64,000 nucleotides of DNA, taken from assembly GCA_032629725.1 (NCBI GenBank), contig JAFEVB010000021.1, positions 496,001 to 560,000 on the forward strand, in the 5' to 3' direction. Numbering within the stretch: position 1 is the stretch's first letter; each line of letters begins with the position of its first letter. The stretch comes from Gremmenia infestans. Taxonomy: Eukaryota > Ascomycota > Leotiomycetes > Helotiales > Hamatocanthoscyphaceae. A program made the position numbers and the translations under genes. Under the pieces are notes generated by a model. That model saw only the letters and a program-made list of their open reading frames with translations, ran no database searches and was not told the origin of the DNA. Positions 11,340-23,782 of this stretch are shown here, piece after piece.

Positions 11340-12537
11340 GATTTATCTTTTGCTTTCTTTCATGTATGTTTCTTTAATTTAAAAGAGACAGAAGACATTG
11401 AATACTCTATACTTGGGAACAGGCTCCTATAATCAAGTCCTCTGAGACTCGCGTCATTTCCGACCCGGACATAAGACGGTGTATTATTTCGAGCACTTGC
11501 TCCAGTTTACCGCTGATGATTGGATGTGGAGCATCTGATTAGATGGATATGCATGATCTGATAAGATGCCTCTGCATATGCTGGGATCTTTTGACGAGAC
11601 CAGTCTCGGTCCGCTGTCTAATTCCCGAATCGACCGAAGTCTGTCATATTCCGAATGTTTGGCCGGATAATAGTTACAACCGAACGCAGTTGAGCCGACT
11701 TCAAGTGAGGTATTATCTAGGCTGGTAGCAAGACCACTTTTGTCTTGGGCCTAAATGTGCTTGGAAAGTTTGATCCCTTGAAAGTGGCAGGCAATATCGG
11801 TATTTATAGCACATGTCTGCGAAATCGCACTTGCGAGCAGCACCGCTACAAATAAATCCTTTAGCTTAATATCTTCGAAAACTATAAACGCGGGTCAACT
11901 CCAGTCCAGACGACTATTAAAGGGTTAATAATGAACCTTCGGTTTTTTTGAAAAAGCAAGGAACAAGACAAAGGCCAAAAGCTTTGTTATTTGATAAAGC
12001 AAGCTGTATTTTCACATGCTTAAAACTCAAGACTTCAATTGGCCACTGTTGTTTGCTAGTATCTTCCCAGCGGGAGCGGCCGGGAGATCCGAGTCTGTAT
12101 GAATAGACGCGCTGTGGATGCAGAATGATGCCGTGTGACTCTCTATGATATACACATTGATACTTATCAGGTAGTTAAGAACAACTGAGAGGATGAAGAA
12201 GGAGATCTTGCGCGTATACATGTGTATAGCTTCAATCGAGCAAGTTATAGGTGTGGCGTTGTATAAATCAAAGGTGATGACATGTGTAGTAGTTGCGCCA
12301 CAAACTTGGGGCGCCACTGGCACGCGAGCACGATGAACAACATACCGAGGCATGTGGGGAACTTTTACTCTTTCTTTCTCAGTGATTTGTCCAAGATATT
12401 TATTTTTCTCTTTTTACTATTGTTGTCTTCTTCCCTTCCTCCTTCTCTTATTACACTCCTTTCTGTTTGTTTGTGAATAACGCCTCTGTCGATAAAAGCC
12501 CTGCGTATAACCTCATTGTACTGTGCACAACAACACC
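11340..12537. other. divergent intergenic region
   Basis: 1.2 kb between two divergent genes. A C/T-rich tract (about 12,367-12,450) sits just upstream of the PAF-AH-like start, as is common in fungal core promoters. No gene is supported. Confidence 0.55.
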
Positions 12538-14216
12538 ATGACATCCTACTTCTCACGCCTAAGTCCAGTGCCCAGCTTCCCACCATACACTGGACCTTAC
12601 ACTGTTGGAACCCTCGACGTCGAACTGCCAATCTCAGAACTCGATTCGGCCTTATCAGCACCGGACAACAACATCTCCACTGTCCAATACCGTGTCTTCT
12701 ATCCTTGCGATCCAGACTTCAAGGGTAAGAACATTAGCTTTATACCGAGCCCACAGAGGGAATATATTGCTGCGTACACCAGGTTTCTGGGCGCTGGAAA
12801 TGCGTTGTCCGAGTTCATCTCGTATGTACCTTCTTCTTTACGTGGAAATATTAGGGAACTTGAGGAAGAGGCTGACGAGAATTACAAAGGTTCTTCCCCC
12901 GCATCCTCCACTATATACAAATACCTGCCCTCAAAAATGCCCCTCTACTCGAACCTCCTACACCTACGGGCCGATGGCCTGTAATGCTATTCTCGCACGG
13001 ATTGGGCGGATCGAGAAATGCATACTCCCATATCGCAGGTAGTATCGCCTCCCATGGCATTATAGTCGTATGTCCTGAGCACAGGGATGGGAGCACACCT
13101 ATCTCCTTTATTCGCGACGTCCCCTCTACCAATCCGAATAAGCCTAGCGAGAAGCATACTTGTGGTGGGAAAAGTAAGACAAAAGTGCAGTATCTGCAAG
13201 TTGCGCACAAAGTGTCCCCTGAGGTAGAAGCAGGCCGGAACGCTCAACTACGGATTCGACTATGGGAAATGGGACTCATTTTTGACTCACTGGTCCGGCT
13301 AGACACAGGCGAGAACCTCAGTAACCTCAATACTTCTACCATTCCTCTCTCGTTATTCAAGGAGAGAATGGACGTGCATAGACCAGGGAAAGTCACATTC
13401 GCCGGTCACAGTTTCGGAGCCTCAACCATAACGCAATTGATCAAAAGCACATTTTACGCCCCCAGAAATCCCGATGCGCCCGCAACCTACACGCCCCTCT
13501 TCACGCCCACCTCGCGCTCACACATATCGTCACAAATCACCGCGCAAACCCCTGCCATTCTTCTCGACGTGTGGTGTTTGCCCCTACGTGCAGAGTCTAC
13601 GCGCTGGCTCTGGAACCTGCCCTTCCCAGCTTACACCACAGGCGGCCAAGGCGGCGCGAGCTTGCTCGCTGTAGAGAGTCAGGCGTTTTTTGTATGGCAC
13701 GAGCATTTCACCGCCACGAAACGCGTACTTTCCCCTGATCCGAGCACTACTGCACCATTCGATTATGCCGGCAAGGGTGTAAAGGAACCAGCTTTTTACT
13801 ACGCCAAGAGCGCGGCACATCTCTCGCAGTCTGACTTTGGAATCCTGTTCCCGTGGTTGACGAAGCGTTTTCTTGCTGTGGAAGACCCGGAACGGATTTT
13901 GAGATTGAATGTACGGGCTGTTGTTCAATTGTTGCGAAATAATGGTGTTGAGGTTGGGAAGACGAGTCGTGAGGACATGGAGCTTGAAGATGCGAGTTCC
14001 AAAGAGACAAAGGATGATGAGAAGATCCTTGCTAAGGAGGGAGTCAGAGGGTGGTGTTGGATCTCTACCAATGACGATGAAGGCGGTGCTGAGAAAGGTA
14101 CGGGCCAGGTAGAGGATTCTAAGATCACGGAACCGAGTGAGGCTGTTATTGAGAACGAGTTGATGAAAGAAACCGAGACCGGGGCTGCGAATTTGGCGCC
14201 ACAAGAAAAAGCCTAA
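12538..14216 (+). CDS. platelet-activating factor acetylhydrolase-like lipase
   Basis: Two exons, 12538-12821 and 12890-14216. The 68-nt intron (GTATGT donor, GCTGAC branch, AAG acceptor) restores frame and gives 536 residues. It is an alpha/beta-hydrolase of the PAF-AH isoform-II type, which removes short acyl groups from the sn-2 position of phospholipids. The N-terminus MTSYFSRLSP and PYTGPYTVGTLDVELPI precede the oxyanion region VMLFSHGLGGSRNAYSHIAG. The nucleophile elbow is FAGHSFGAST, and IVVCPEHRDGS lies between them. The C-terminal ~80 residues are charged, low-complexity tail. There is no signal peptide, so it is probably intracellular. The start at 12538 is chosen because the frame further upstream begins with GTG, not ATG. 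Confidence 0.88.
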
Positions 14217-15202
14217 TTCGCTTTTTACGTTTCACGAATTATGATATAGAAGGTGTTGTGTAAGTATGAGGAGCATCGGCGTCGGCATTTACATTTTGGA
14301 TTTTTGCGTTTTCAAAGCATGCGATCTAGATGCACGGTTGGGCATACATTTAGAGGACACTCAGCGAAGACAGATAGATTGTGACATAATTAGATTGTAT
14401 ATATCCGATCAAAAATGTATTTAGATTTCAGTTAGGTGTGTATGTCGAATGAGTGCAATCTGCACATGAGGTGGAGCGGTGGCACGATACCCCTTTCTTT
14501 TCTTAGGCCTGTAAAACTCGAAGCGAGATCTGATTGTCGTTCTGCTCCTTTCATTGCGCGGTTTTTGGAATACCCAGTTGGCGGTAGGGGATGTAAAGCC
14601 AGTAGCCATTACAGTACTAAGGATAAGTTATCTTGTGCTACTAGCATGTGGGTTCATTATAAATGTTCAGTGAGACTGACAAACTTTAGTGCATGGTTTT
14701 TTTTTAGGAATGAATCCTAGGAGTTTGAGATTACGAAGGACGAGCGAGGACCGACCGACCTACTTTCTGAAAATTTGCAAGGAAGGAAATATGAGAGATC
14801 TTATTGGCAGACTCATCTGCACAAAGAATACCAAATATCTCAATCAATGGTGGAAGGAATTTCCTTGTCGTTCAAGGCTGTGCCACAAGTCTCTCGAAGA
14901 GAGTGTTACAACTTACACCAAATATCTCTCGACCTTGTCACCAGTGTTCTCGAGGAAGCTGAAAATAAAAGAGGCAAGTTAGTAGCTTCCTCATCCAGAG
15001 TGCACAAGGCGCCGCTTCCGTTTGCCAAGTTGACTCTTTAGATCAGGAAAGAACGATGAACAGGAGGGACAACCTATAACAGGGTGGCTGTCACCTTACC
15101 CTTGCTCCCACATCCACACTCCTTGAGAACCATCCAACGATTTTGATTTTCTTGCTTTGCTTCATGCTTTGCTAATCAATCGGATTCGGAGCCTCGATAA
15201 AC
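14217..15202. other. intergenic, no gene seen
   Basis: About 1 kb downstream of the PAF-AH-like gene. Open frames at 14,436-15,041 have no domain, no splice logic and unusual composition, so I do not call them. Confidence 0.5.
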
Positions 15203-15689
15203 ATGATCATAGTCATGGTACTGTCCAACATGCTTCAGACTCTGAGCGGGATCTTGGGACTCCTGGGGTTGTCAACTCCAGACGTGGCGGACTCGCAGGT
15301 AAAGTTGGGGATCAGTAAGCACAACCCCTTCGACGCCCACCGGCAAAAGCAAAAGTATCCCTTAATTGATTGATCAGTCTCGACTGACAAGATCCCTCTT
15401 TCTAGCAGTGCCACTCGGAGACAGCATCACAGCCTTCACATGCTGGTGCACCCTTCTCTGGCACACCCTGCGTGACGCACACGTCACAGACGGAATCGAG
15501 TTCGTCGGCTCCACGGATAGCAATACAGAAGCCTGCGTCAGTACCGGCGTCTGGGACCATCATCACGAAGGCCATGGGAGTTTCGCGGCCGTCGACATCG
15601 CAGCCAATTACCTGGTGGGTTGGCTGGTCGCTTGTACCCGATTCTGTTACAAATCATCGAACAGAATTGTGAGGCTAGCAATGCTTTAG
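15203..15689 (+). pseudogene. truncated SGNH/GDSL hydrolase (CE3-like esterase) remnant
   Basis: Exon 1 (15203-15298) gives a 32-residue hydrophobic leader that could be a weak signal peptide. Exon 2 from 15378 continues in phase 0 and contains VPLGDSITAFTCW, the block I motif with the catalytic Ser. It then has IEFVGSTDSN and WDHHHEGHGSFAAVDIA, which match the carbohydrate esterase 3/acetylxylan-esterase-like branch. After GWLVACT the family signal jumps one frame (PDSVTNH is read in the next frame) and stops follow in both. The GTND block and the C-terminal Asp-His pair are missing. The predicted product is about 135 residues against roughly 220 or more for the family. It looks like a recently broken secreted esterase; a hidden extra intron is a less likely alternative. 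Confidence 0.65.
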
Positions 15690-16454
15690 AGTATCTTGCA
15701 GGGTATATTGATGGGGCTATATTGATGGGGCTCTTGATGAGTATATTGACGGTAATGAAGACGAAGATGAAGATGAAGATGACGATTGAGTTCTTGGGGC
15801 CGTTGAAAATATGTCTCTTATGGCTAATCTCGGAGACAAAGGGCACCCTTAGAGGAGCGGATAAGTAACGGGATGCAAATTTTGGACTTTGTATATACTA
15901 TATCGGACATTGTCTGAATCAATGTGACCTAGAGTCAATATCACGCGGTTTTACTCACTTCCTTCCCTCGAGCCCCCTCGCCACAAACAGCGTTGAAAGA
16001 AAAGAAAACACAAAAAGAATAAGAGCTACTGGATTACTGGATTGTAATATATTACAAGACATTGCCTTCCTCATAAAATTGAACAATGTATTATAGGTCT
16101 TATAGGTTGTTTGCTTCCCGAAGCCTGGGCCTAGGATAGACTAACCATTCATGTAATTCCTGCCTACACCACCCTATCACTATTCTAAATCATAGCAAGA
16201 AAAACACCATGATGCCATATCAATTCTTTCTTCCGATAACCTAACAGCAAGCAAGCAACCGCCTTGCAAAAAGTGCATTTTAGCTCCAAAAAACGCCAAG
16301 TAACACCGTCCTGCAATAATATGCTCAGCTCAGCTCCATTTCTCTTCCCTATCCCTACGCTCATTCTCACTTTCACAGTGCGCCCCAATCCCGTGAATTT
16401 AACTAGACATGCAATGCAATGTAACAAGTACGAGCAAGTACGGGCAAGTAAAGT
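15690..16454. other. intergenic, no gene seen
   Basis: The right part is the 3' flank of the convergent CAF-1 gene. A short ATGAAGA-type microrepeat occurs at about 15,755-15,782. No coding evidence. Confidence 0.5.
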
Positions 16455-18448
16455 TCACATGCCCTCAACGATCACCCACCTCTTATCCACCTCCTTCGCG
16501 CCAACCCTCCTCGCAACAGTCTCCAGCGTGCCCTTCACAGCCGCGCCCGTTGCATTCGGGAACTGTTTCTTCAGAACCTCGATCAGACCCACTTTCGACA
16601 GATTTTGGCCCTCGACTGCGGCTTTGAATCTGGGTATGTCTTCTGGAGGGAGAAATTTCTTTGATTTGCTGTTGCTGTCTTTGGGTTGGGTGCTGGTCTG
16701 AGGGAGGAATGAGAGGGGTTTGACGGATTTGTTGGACGAGAAGGGTAGGGAGTTGGAGGTTTTTAGGGTTGTGAGGGGGATGCGGGGTGGGTCCATGGCG
16801 GGATTTGAGGTGGTGGGGTGAGGGGACCAGTAGGTTGTTGAGAGAGGGTCGATGGATTTTAGTTTTGGGTCTTGAAGACCGAATTATTAGTAAATATACA
16901 CGCAATGGTATAAGATGACTTACCAATCATGATTTCCATTCGATAAGGAAACATGTTATCATTCGTATTCTTCTTCCTACCATTCTCCCAACACAAGCCA
17001 GTTGAAACAGGTTCCAGATCTCCCTGAATAACCATGCGTTTCGAGTGATGTATCTCGTCGTGTTCGTCGTCCAGGAAACCTTCCATATCCTCTCCGTCCT
17101 CGGCGTCTTCTTCCTCTTCGCCATCACTGTTGCAATCCTCTGCATCTTCATCTTCAACCCATTCTGCTTCGCTGTCGTAATCATAATCTGTGTTGGGCAG
17201 CTCTTTCCTCAAAGGATTCCTCGCCAACCTCGGAATGCCATTCACAGGTCGTTTAGTGTATGTACCTCGATATGGTGGTCTGACATCCTCTTTGAAGCAC
17301 AAGAACTTCATAGGTACCTGCTTCAGGAGATCATGCTTCTTCTTGATCTGAGAATTCTGAGAATCTGTGGTCAAATCGATAGGTCTTTCGACTTTTCCAG
17401 AAAGCTCAGCCATGATGTCCCGCACCGGCATGCATCGTTTGCCTCGAAGGGAATTGGTGCTAGGTAAGTGGAATAGCTCGGTAGCATCAAAAGATTGTCT
17501 GACCGGACTCTTGTTCCCAAGTAGATAGCTATCAATAGTCTGCATAATCGTCTCCGTAGCCTCCTCATCCCTTTCAAATCTATTTATTGCCGCCACCTTA
17601 ACATCATGGTGAATAAAGAACTCCGGAAATAGCTTGTCGTATGTCGTCTTTTTCGGTTTATTAGGCGCAGGACTCGGGGCACCAAGACTTGGATTCGAGT
17701 TCTGGGGCGCAGGACTCATAGGGGTCCTCTCACGACTCCCTACACTTCCACTCCGGGACTTCGTGGGAGCAGCGGGAATATTGAAGAAACTGCCCAGCGT
17801 CCTCTGACTACGTTCCTTCTTCCGTTTCTCCTCCTCAGCCTTAAGCTTGTCTTCTTCCTTCTTCCTACGCTTCTCCTCCCTCGCTGCCTTTTCCGCTTCT
17901 TGTGCAGCTTTCTTCTCTTCTCGTTCCGCCTCCTTCTTCTTCCTCTCGGCTTCTTTTTCCGCGTCCTTGCGGGCTTTTTCTTCCGCTTGTGATTGTCTAT
18001 CCGCTTCCCGCTTCACCTTCTCGGCCGCTCTTTCTTGGTCTCTGAATTCTTTCTGGATCCGCCTCACTTCTTTCTCCGCGAATGTAAGTTTGGCTTTCTT
18101 GGCCGGAGGAGGAGCGGAGCCATCTAGGGCTGCGAAGGCAGACGGGGACGCTGTATTGTTTGGGGCGGGCGGCGTGGATGCGTAGGATGGTGTGACGGGT
18201 CCTACATCGCTCAGTACAGAGCCTGAATTGCTTCGTGATGGACTCGGATCTCGTTTCGATGTATTGATGGGTGCTAGAGGCATGGGGAGGGAGAAGGTCG
18301 GCTGCTGCACAGGTTGTGCTTTCTGGTCCTCGGAGTCGAGTTTTGCAAGGTATTCTGGAGGTACTGGATACGGCTCTTCAAGACCGAAGCTGCTTTCGAA
18401 GCTGTTGTGATCTCTCTTGAGAGGTCGAGGTGATTCTGAGACCGACAT
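16455..18448 (-). CDS. chromatin assembly factor 1 large subunit (p150/Cac1-like)
   Basis: Two exons (18448-16924 and 16870-16455) around a 53-nt intron give 646 residues. CAF-1 deposits new H3-H4 onto replicating DNA, with the large subunit binding PCNA and DNA. Visible features are a PIP-like box in QRTLGSFFNIP (about 215-225), preceded by a long Lys/Glu/Arg 'KER' helix (about 125-212). YDKLFPEFFIHHDVKVA follows, then an acidic region rich in Asp/Glu (about 420-460). The ED-domain FLCFKEDVRPPYRGTY is present. The C-terminal winged-helix-like segment reads LPPEDIPRFKAAVEGQNLSK and ends DKRWVIVEGM. The intron split (G|AC codon) is confirmed because only this join restores the conserved C-terminus. 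Confidence 0.93.
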
Positions 18449-19122
18449 TGTAATTCGACGTGAACGTAGTACTAGTAGATTCAGGTTTGTGGTAGTGCTC
18501 AGTTGATAATAAAGGTCAATGAAGCATCGGAGTAAAGAATCGTACCCTACAGAGGATTCAATGGTATTCTCGAATCATTGGCGGGCGTTTGTCGTTGAGG
18601 CTAAAGTTGTAGAAGTCGGTGTTGTAGTTGGACGCGATTCTTCGCGCGCGTTGGAAAGTGGTTTCGCGTTCTGGGGACAGCAGGTGCCGCTTTTAGCCAC
18701 CACTCACTACTGCCAGGTTAAATAGACAGGGTCCAATTCATCCTTAGATTGATATCATCTCTCATAGCTAATTAATATTCTACCAGTTCTTTACTCGAAA
18801 GTTTCACTAATCATTCACATCAAACCGATTGCATCAATAGCTTCAGTATTCAAGTATTCCATTATCTCCTTTCCAAAGCGTGCCTCGCGGCATCGTATAT
18901 GCAAATACCGCTAATAACAAAGGTAGAAGCAGTCTCTGGGACGTACTCTATTCTGTACTGGCCAAAGCCATAAAATGCATTAATCCATCAGGATGCATGT
19001 CAGCCTGATAAATCCAATAACCATCCCAAATCCCAAATATCCTAGAACCTCATAAACGCCATCAATGTATCTTGCAATAAACATAAGCCCCAATCCTCCT
19101 CATCCCCGGGTATAGCCTCCAC
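18449..19122. other. intergenic, no gene seen
   Basis: This is the promoter side of the CAF-1 gene and the 3' flank of the next minus-strand gene. No coding evidence. Confidence 0.5.
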
Positions 19123-20241
19123 TCAATCACTATCCGCGTCCGGGTTCGCAATGTATAATCGTCCAGCGCTCATTGTCATTGTTCGGTCATCGACGCTTCC
19201 TCTTCTTCTCAATTCATCTGGATTCTTGACGCTCCTTTCCCGAGTGACAGTAGACTTCAGTAGACTGTTGCTTGCGAGTCTCGCAGCATCCCCAGACCCC
19301 AACTCGGCCACACCATCTGCCCGTTCCCCACTGCTTCCACTGCCCGTACTCCGAGCCCCATCCCCACCTCCATCAGCCGCAAAATAGTCCTTGGACCGCG
19401 GGTGGGTAGAAGGGACAGGAGTCTCTCCAGCCTCATCCTCTTGAATAGAATCCCGTCTCTCGCCCGGTGGCGAGTTCCCAGAACTCAGTCTGCCGACCAC
19501 AGAACTCGCTCCAGACGTTCGAGAGTACGTGAGACCCCTCCTCCCACTGCCCACACTGCTTCTCCCGCTGCCCGATCGTTGGTGGTGTATTGTGCTATCC
19601 CCATCGTCATCACTATCTCCTCCTTCCACTTCGCTAGCGCTTAATCGCATGGGCACTCCTCCCACGCCGCCAACTAGATCCCCGGGACTGTAACCCACTA
19701 GTGTTGCCTTTCCACCGTGTCGTATCTTTGCCGCGACCCTGTTGCTGCCAGCCAGGCTAGCATTTCCGCTTGTTGAGACCCGTCCAGCGTGGCTCTTTCC
19801 TCCGACCACCTCCATAGTAGCCCGCATCTTTGCCTGCCGCTGTGCAGCCAGTAAGCGCGGATCTTCATGTTGGGCTCGATCGCACCAAACAGTCGCCTTC
19901 TGCTTTCGCATCAGAGCCACATAGCCGGTCGGTTGAGAGGCGCCGTTAGATCGAGAGGAGGTGGACCGTCGCAGGTCTTGGGAGGTTTGTCGTTGGGCCA
20001 CAGGCCCGTTGCCACTGCTGGCGGTGGTGGAGAAGGTGTTTGTCGAGGGTGTTCGGCGGGAGGTGTAGGCATGGACCTGCATGTTGTTGGGATACAGCTG
20101 CTGCGGTTGCGGCTGGGTAGGGAAGATATTCGAGGACGTCGTTCGAGTCCGAGAGTGCCCGTAGGGATTTGGCTGGAGCTGTGGAGGAGCAGCTTGGTAG
20201 CCAGCTGGCATGGGCTTCCTCCGCGGGATGTCGGCCATCAT
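19123..20241 (-). CDS. conserved Ser/Gly-rich protein of unknown function
   Basis: A 372-residue single-exon frame starting with two consecutive ATG codons (20241 or 20238). I recognise no named family. The N-terminus is Pro/Gln/Thr rich. A compact block, GYVALMRKQKATVWCDRAQ (about 107-125), looks like the conserved core. It is followed by EDPRLLAAQRQAKMRA and a Gly/Ser-rich disordered half. The end (RRRGSVDDRTMTMSAGRLYI) again looks ordered and conserved. The composition suggests an intrinsically disordered regulatory or scaffold protein, probably phosphorylated; that is inference. The strong codon bias and GC content relative to the flanking AT-rich DNA support it being real. Confidence 0.75.
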   Translation of the reverse strand: MMADIPRRKPMPAGYQAAPPQLQPNPYGHSRTRTTSSNIFPTQPQPQQLYPNNMQVHAYTSRRTPSTNTFSTTASSGNGPVAQRQTSQDLRRSTSSRSNGASQPTGYVALMRKQKATVWCDRAQHEDPRLLAAQRQAKMRATMEVVGGKSHAGRVSTSGNASLAGSNRVAAKIRHGGKATLVGYSPGDLVGGVGGVPMRLSASEVEGGDSDDDGDSTIHHQRSGSGRSSVGSGRRGLTYSRTSGASSVVGRLSSGNSPPGERRDSIQEDEAGETPVPSTHPRSKDYFAADGGGDGARSTGSGSSGERADGVAELGSGDAARLASNSLLKSTVTRERSVKNPDELRRRGSVDDRTMTMSAGRLYIANPDADSD

Positions 20242-20418
20242 GTCTATATACCTCTAAGTGGAATAGAGTTTTTTGTTGGCAACGCAAATGTAATGGTAAT
20301 AATGGCCTACGGTGAGGCACAATAGCTTGTTGTGCTTGTCCAACTTAAGGTAGCGCGCGTAGGCTAGATACCCGTAGTTCGGGTGGCTACAAATGACGAT
20401 GACCTACCTACCTTAGGT

Positions 20419-20455
20419 AGTGGTAGTGGTGGTGCTGGTGCTGGTGGAGGTGGAA
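20419..20455 (+). repeat. GGT/GCT trinucleotide-like low-complexity run
   Basis: A run of GGTAGT, GGTGCT and GGTGGA units. A frame through it would give a Gly-rich peptide, but I see no evidence that it is translated. Confidence 0.6.
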
Positions 20456-22170
20456 CCGAGGTGATGTTGCGCAACTTGAAGATCCGTGGTGGTGGTGTTT
20501 GCGGATCAATTGAGAAGCAAGACCAGCCAAATGCGGCGAATTTGGTGGAGGAGCCCAAGGTGAAGAAGGCGAAGATTGTTGTGTTTTGCTTTCGAAAAGA
20601 AGTTTGGGTTTGCGAGGTGAGACTGAGTGAGAATTAAAAGAATGATGACAGGCGGCCCACTTGACGGTCCACTCGACGAGCGATTATTCCAAACTCTTCG
20701 TGCCACCATACGAGATGCGTAGCACACTACGAGTATTTATTATTAGCGGCGATCTAACAACAAGGGTTCGGAATCAGCAATGCACTGGATGTCGGTGACT
20801 ATCTATCAAGGTATGTGGCTGCGACATGCAGACGAGAATGACAGCAGAACAAAGAGAAGATACGGAGGTATACATACGGGAAAAGCGGCTGTTTTCGTCA
20901 AGCACCACCTGAGGGCTGAGATATCGACAGAATCGAGGTTGTTGATGTTGTTATGATTTTCCCATTATCATTCTTCTCCCAACGTGACACGGTCGCGCAT
21001 GAATAACAGGATATAAAGTCAATGTCACACTTAATAAATGCTCTCAACCCTTTTCCTTGGCCGCCTTCAAGAACAATAAACAACTGCAAAAGTGAGGATC
21101 CAGATCTTGCACTGGTGGTGTCGTGGCGCCGTACCCGTCTTTCTATACGCTGCCTTGCGCCTGCACCTTTCTCTCTTGGGACGACTTCAGCTGAGAACGG
21201 TTTCCGCCCCGACAACGTGGTCCTCCCTTGAGTGGTTGGTGGTTGGATCGGAGATTTCCTCACCAGTCACCACTCGATATCCTAAATGCGATAAGGTGCC
21301 TGCCTTCAGTGCCTTGTTTATAGTTGTCGGTCGGGAACGCAAAAGTGTTTGAATTCGTGGCAGTCTACAATTGATGAGGGCTTTTTCCTGCTACATATAA
21401 ACTTCTATACCTGTAATACAACCGGGGATGATTATCTAAACCTGCTTGCTCTTTCTATAACTTCTACGTCACTTATAATAAGACTGCAATATATATCTCG
21501 ACATGACATGATCTGATACCAGCTTCGTCCGGAGTACCAGCACGAAACAAGTTAGAGCCTTTCCAAGTCTTTACCTAACTCCATACCCTTAACGCTCACA
21601 TGCATCCATAACACCGTGAGTATTGCCGGCGGCTCTTTCAATCACACATCCTGACTGGTCAGAGAACATCCGCGCGCTGACTTCACCTTCAAAGCTTGAA
21701 AGCTAGTGTCTATAATATCATTCCTAGTCGCACCGCTGTTTTCGGAAACCCCGTTAATTAACTTCAATACCGTAAACCTTCAACCAACCGTCCAGTCACA
21801 GCTTCTGCCAGGATGGCATCGAACTCAACATCTTGTCTGGGGAAGGAAGGAGGAGCAAAACTGCCGTTCACCACGCCACCTAAATGCAGGAAATACTACG
21901 ACGGCTATCTTCCCCGAGTCCCCTTCTTTATTTTCATACTGTAGCGCGCCTACCCCTCCATGCACATACAGTACCAAATATCAACAGCACTTACTCCATA
22001 TATATCCACTTCCTAGTTTTCCTGTCACCTTGAACTCAGGTAAGCGAACCGAACCCCCATTCTACGCTTCTACCGGATTTCGACATAATAGAATGCCATT
22101 GCTCATCGCTTCGTTGAAGTAAGTACGGTGGAAATTGCGCATCGCATATTTAAATAAGTGATGCCTCGCA

Positions 22171-22191
22171 CAGGCCTCAGGCCTCAGGCCA
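22171..22191. repeat. 7-bp tandem repeat (x3)
   Basis: CAGGCCT occurs three times in a row, the last with a final A. No function inferred. Confidence 0.65.
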
Positions 22192-22935
22192 CAACTCTAG
22201 CGGATATAAATGATCGTGTTTTTTTTCAAGTCTCTCTACTCTATAATGCAGCACGGAAGAACAATATGCATCATAGAAGATTATATAATATATTACTATA
22301 TATGTAATGCGCGTACATCTTAGTATAGGAGAGCGTGCATCATAGACTGCTTAGTCATCACTTAGTCATCTAATGACTAATACGCTGTGCAATCTTATTA
22401 AGATAAGGATATAATAAAATGGTTGATTAGAAAAAATTACTTAGTCTCTATGCTAGATTATACTCAAAGCGTGCTGCATTATACCGCAGAGGAACTCGAA
22501 AAAAAAAGCGATAAGTTATGCTATAAGGTAGTAAGCTGTATTGTATAGGAAGAATTATGCTCAGTGTTTTGGCATCATTCATGCGATGCAAAACAGTCGC
22601 TATTTCAACTATACAGTACCCGTTGAAGTTGGGACCCTTGAAGTTAGCCATGCCATATTTTATTCCCAAATCTAATATTAATCTCGGTCGGTCTTCCTCT
22701 TTGATATTCGCTTTCCCGACTGTGAATGTCACCGAAGGTCGCTAAGGAGGAAGATTGACCGAATGATTCTGTAAAATTAAACTGCTAGTTTCAACGCCAA
22801 ACTCCAAATACACTTTCCCATCTCATCCGGATGCAACATTATTGATCGGTCCTTCCCCAAACACTACCCTACCCCACCCTTATCTTGACGCCGCAACCGT
22901 ACCTACGCCGCACGCATTTGAAAAAGTGAGGGGTG

Positions 22936-22955
22936 CATGTACAGTACAGTACATG
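22936..22955. repeat. GTAC-rich palindrome
   Basis: CATGTAC (22936-22942) and GTACATG (22949-22955) flank the six bases AGTACA. It could form a small hairpin or act as a protein-binding palindrome. Confidence 0.5.
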
Positions 22956-23738
22956 TGCATATATGTGAAATGCAAGCCGGTGAGTGCATAGTCACGTTGC
23001 CTTCTTTTATCTGCAGTGCGGATCGGTAAGTACGGAGTACGATAATGAGAGAGATAGATTGATTGGCATAGATAGTGCAAGCTGAAGCTGCAGTGTGCAG
23101 GAAGTCGGTGTACAAGTACCTATGTATATGATTACAGACAGGTCTGTATGAGATTACTGTATGAAATCGTGTTGGCATAGGATGGGATGGAACGAAGGAT
23201 TATGCGGAGTACGGTGTGTGAATTTTAAGAGGGCTGAAGTGGAGTGGAGAAGGGTGGGGTAGGTGGGGTGGTGTGAGAGTGAGGTAAGCCGCAACACGTG
23301 GTTCATTGCTTGATCGCGAGTACGAGTGCGTTTGAATTATCTTTTCTGTATATCAGTGCTGTCTTCTAATTTTTATGTGAAAACCATCAATGCTGGAAAT
23401 TCGTGACTCGTTCTTGTCCATGGTCCTGAAGTCAGGTGATTACCTCCAGACCATAAGCTTTGGGGAGACATAAACAAAGGAGAAGTGATGAGTCTCGCCT
23501 AAGGACGTGAGTAAGGTAAGTGAATGAGTGAGTAATGTTGATCAATCTTCCTATTTATATGCAGCTGCAGATTAATAGTTAGATGGCCCAAGGCATTCGG
23601 TCCATACATGCGGCTTATATTCAATACCTCTTCACTTCACAAATGCAGACACTATACTCTGGTACCTTGGAACTACTATGCATGCCATTTTAATTCGTCC
23701 TCTGAAATAATCTTCTAGTGTAAACTCGTCTTGATTAT

Positions 23739-23782
23739 TATTTGTCAATTTGTGATTGCTGTCAACCAGCTCTTGCTGTCAA
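23739..23782 (+). repeat. three TTGCTGTCAA-type units at 17-bp spacing
   Basis: Units start at 23739 (TATTTGTCAA), 23756 (TTGCTGTCAA) and 23773 (TTGCTGTCAA). Exactly 17 bp separates successive starts and the bases between are unrelated. This is the longest array of the dispersed family described in the findings. Confidence 0.7.

Noticed and set aside
17847..18185. Plus-strand Ser/Phe/Ala-rich frame
   Set aside because: It is the antisense of the KER helix of the CAF-1 subunit, where Glu/Lys codons give stop-free complements.
21706..22122. 138-codon plus-strand frame
   Set aside because: No recognisable domain, no start context or splice partners; it lies in a repeat-rich spacer.
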